Assembly (NCBI GenBank): GCA_023432075.1
Contig: JAEYVD010000561.1
Span: 1-6,528 of the forward strand
Length of the DNA: 6,528 nt
Source of the DNA: Pseudomonadota bacterium
GTDB lineage: Bacteria > Pseudomonadota > Gammaproteobacteria > Burkholderiales > Burkholderiaceae_B
Reading direction: 5' to 3'
Part shown: positions 6,153 to 6,528 of the stretch, in pieces
Layout of the letters: the number at the start of each line of letters is the position of its first letter
Numbering within the stretch: position 1 is the stretch's first letter
Notes under the pieces: generated by a model
The model's input: only the letters and a program-made list of their open reading frames with translations
What the model was told of the DNA's origin: nothing
The model's database searches: none
Program-made: the position numbers and the translations under genes

Positions 6153-6528
6153 TGCTTCGCTTCTCTTTTTCATGAAGGGGGTATTACGCTGGCCGACATG
6201 GTGGCGACCGAACGTGAAAGACCCGTGAAGCAAAGGAGAGAAACCTTGATTGCTGAATCAGGATTCTTTTGCGGATGAGGCAATGCAGGTCGGACTTCTG
6301 GGCAGGTGGATTGCGTGCGAGGCAAGGCTGCGGGTGGGTTTTGGCGGATGGGGCTGTGGTGATGGCGGGGGGTCGATACTCGGTTCTACGGCCACGACAT
6401 AGCGGTGACTATCTTCCCGAGGGGGTGTCTGAGGGCTTGTTCGATCTCGGGTTTGCGCTTGCCGGGGGTTGAGTTCTTGAGACGTCCGGCACGGCGGCGT
6501 CCCGGGGCGCGCGGGGCCACGATTGCGG
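6153..6528. other. Non-coding region upstream of the operon; no gene supported
   Basis: The first 100 bases hold the leader, ribosome-binding site and candidate promoter of the minus-strand operon. At 6256-6267 there is a short inverted repeat, GAATC-AG-GATTC, with a further GATT at 6249-6252; this may be a protein site but is too short to call. From about 6300 to 6528 the plus strand is G-rich. A CCCGAG/CTCGGG pair flanks about 24 bases near 6418-6453, without a following T-run. Short open frames exist on both strands, but none has a convincing start, ribosome-binding site or recognisable product. Confidence 0.6.
6214..6231 (-). promoter_or_regulatory. Candidate Pho box upstream of the lipoprotein-phospholipase operon
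   Basis: The minus strand reads GCTTCAC, then GGGT, then CTTTCAC: two 7-base direct repeats with a 4-base spacer, the PhoB-site geometry. Against the E. coli consensus CTGTCA(T/C), the downstream half matches 6 of 7 and the upstream half 4 of 7. A weak -10-like CACCAT follows 10 bases later (6198-6203), which would give a leader of about 40 bases before the ATG at 6152. Phosphate control would suit a phospholipase C operon. The match is imperfect and could be chance. Confidence 0.3.

Noticed and set aside
6153..6233. ATG at 6233 as start of the phosphatase-like lipoprotein
   Set aside because: It would put 27 polar residues ahead of the lipoprotein signal, has no ribosome-binding site and would cover the candidate promoter.
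6440..6455. TTCGATC stretch resembling a tRNA T-loop
   Set aside because: The flanking bases do not pair into a T-stem and no other tRNA arms are present.
6269..6472. A 67-codon open frame on the plus strand
   Set aside because: No ribosome-binding site, no recognisable motif, and a composition that simply follows the G-rich strand.
6386..6526. Minus-strand open frame entering from the right edge and ending at TAG 6386-6388, possibly the 3' end of another gene
   Set aside because: Only about 46 codons are visible, another minus-strand frame is open in the same place, and I recognise no family; sequence beyond the edge would be needed.

Overview
The window is GC-rich throughout, apart from one AT-rich gap at about 740-805. 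Codon use and gene content suggest a free-living betaproteobacterium of the Achromobacter/Bordetella type (family Alcaligenaceae). That placement is an inference from style and gene families; no marker gene is present.

Left part (1-1708): the 5' two-fifths or so of a gamma-glutamyltransferase-family gene runs off the left edge on the minus strand. A LysR-type regulator is transcribed divergently from it on the plus strand. The 92-base AT-rich gap between them carries a 15-bp perfect palindrome and a second inverted repeat that overlaps the regulator's start codon. This is the classic layout of a LysR regulator controlling its divergent neighbour and itself.

Central and right part (1712-6152): three minus-strand genes form a tight operon that converges on the LysR gene with only 3 bases between stop codons. 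In transcription order they are: (i) a 671-residue lipoprotein with an alkaline-phosphatase-superfamily (phosphodiesterase-like) domain, a fibronectin-III-like segment and a LamG-like C-terminal domain; (ii) a 73-residue Pro/Thr-rich lipoprotein; (iii) a phosphocholine-specific phospholipase C with a Tat-like signal and two C-terminal phospholipase C domains. Spacing is 20 bases between the first two genes and 11 between the last two. The likely theme is extracytoplasmic breakdown or binding of phosphocholine lipids for phosphate or choline. A weak Pho-box-like 7-4-7 direct repeat lies upstream of the operon.

The most unusual point is gene (i). Its fold motifs are clear, but most of the residues that bind the two metals in this superfamily appear substituted. 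It may therefore be a pseudo-enzyme that binds rather than cleaves. Bases 6240-6528 hold no gene I can support.
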